This document shows, piece after piece, positions 63,765-64,000 of a stretch of 64,000 nt of DNA. Source of the DNA: Gambelia wislizenii. Lineage: Eukaryota; Chordata; Lepidosauria; Squamata; Crotaphytidae. The stretch spans positions 227,272,501 to 227,336,500 of the forward strand of contig JAUMIR010000004.1 of NCBI GenBank assembly GCA_030847615.1, read 5' to 3'. The stretch's first letter is position 1, and every line of letters starts with the position of its first letter. The notes below the pieces were generated by a model. The model had not been told where the DNA came from. It saw only the letters and a program-made list of their open reading frames with translations, and ran no database searches. The translations under genes and the position numbers were made by a program.

Positions 63765-64000
63765 ATCCATACCCTCCAACATTTCACAGATAAAAAACCA
63801 AGCAACAAGATGGTTGTCAAGATGCAAAAGTCATTAAGGAAGAAGAACACAAAGCTAGGAGAGACTGCAGCAGTATTCTTTTGCCTGAGCCCTACTGGGA
63901 AGGGCAAGATTCTACCCCCCACAGAATTAATTGAGCACAAACTACTTGTGCACTTTGAACTCATTTTGCAGCAATGGAATTAAGCTGAGGAAAAGGGGAG
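63765..64000 (-). mobile_element. Family B element, cut by the window edge
   Basis: It begins CATACCCTCCAACATTTCAC. The reverse complement of CAGTATTCTTTTGCCTGAGC, CCTACTGGGAAGGGCAAGAT and TTGTGCACTTTGAACTC matches 29800-29990. It shows that this family's terminus is CATACCCTCCAAC. Confidence 0.78.

Overview
This window looks like intergenic DNA from a vertebrate nuclear genome. The repeats point to a squamate reptile, most likely a lizard with iguanian-type repeats. The evidence is CR1 LINEs ending in repeated ATAGAATC-type tails, L2 LINEs with (ATT)n or (TGAA)n tails, an RTE/BovB 3' end, tRNA-headed SINEs with a BovB-like tail, a 5S-rRNA-headed SINE with the same tail, Penelope-type terminal repeats, and many short palindromic DNA transposons of a kind I associate with Anolis/Sceloporus-type genomes. 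The species is inferred from memory of repeat families. No host protein-coding exon, tRNA gene, rRNA gene or CRISPR array could be supported. Almost every long open frame belongs to a retroelement.

Layout. 0-5 kb: mostly unassigned sequence, with an old CR1 piece and one palindromic element. 5.1 kb: a homeobox/octamer-like patch. 5.5-8.7 kb: L2 tail, a 3-bp-TSD transposon (family A), palindromic MITEs and a SINE tail. 8.9-12.04 kb: a nearly full-length but decayed L2. 12.1-13.6 kb: a family A copy and two TA-flanked Tigger/mariner-type MITEs. 13.56-16.4 kb: minus-strand CR1, minus L2, BovB 3' end and plus CR1. 17-22.5 kb: mariner-type MITE, SINEs, a GC-rich Tigger-type element and a split CR1. 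22.6-23.7 kb: a minus-strand LINE of unassigned clade (here LINE-Z). 24-36 kb: DNA-transposon-rich, with family A, family C (GGGCTTGTCTACAC ends, hairpin arrays) and family B nested in one another. 36-40 kb: two SINEs split by later insertions. 40-47 kb: second LINE-Z copy, nested L2s, a family A copy expanded by a C-rich minisatellite, and another GC-rich Tigger-type element. 48.5-52.5 kb: an LTR-like sequence split by a 3.6-kb hAT with a perfect 8-bp duplication, itself filled with younger insertions. 52.6-54.1 kb: minisatellites and a Penelope fragment with a hammerhead-ribozyme core. 55-59 kb: 5S-SINE, tRNA-SINE, family A and a split CR1. 59.45-63.08 kb: the best preserved element, a minus-strand CR1 with a 1023-codon open ORF2 and an esterase-type ORF1 C-terminus. 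63.4-64 kb: Tigger-type MITE and a family B copy.

There is no operon-like cooperation between genes. The functional links are parasitic. BovB/RTE-type machinery probably mobilised the tRNA- and 5S-headed SINEs, which share its 3' tail, and unseen autonomous transposases mobilised the short inverted-repeat elements. The many nested insertions give relative ages. No clearly new host system was found. The strongest leads are a hammerhead core in a Penelope terminal repeat, a family of ~600-bp elements with 3-bp target duplications and no obvious superfamily, elements built of tandem perfect hairpins, and two SINE heads on one tail.
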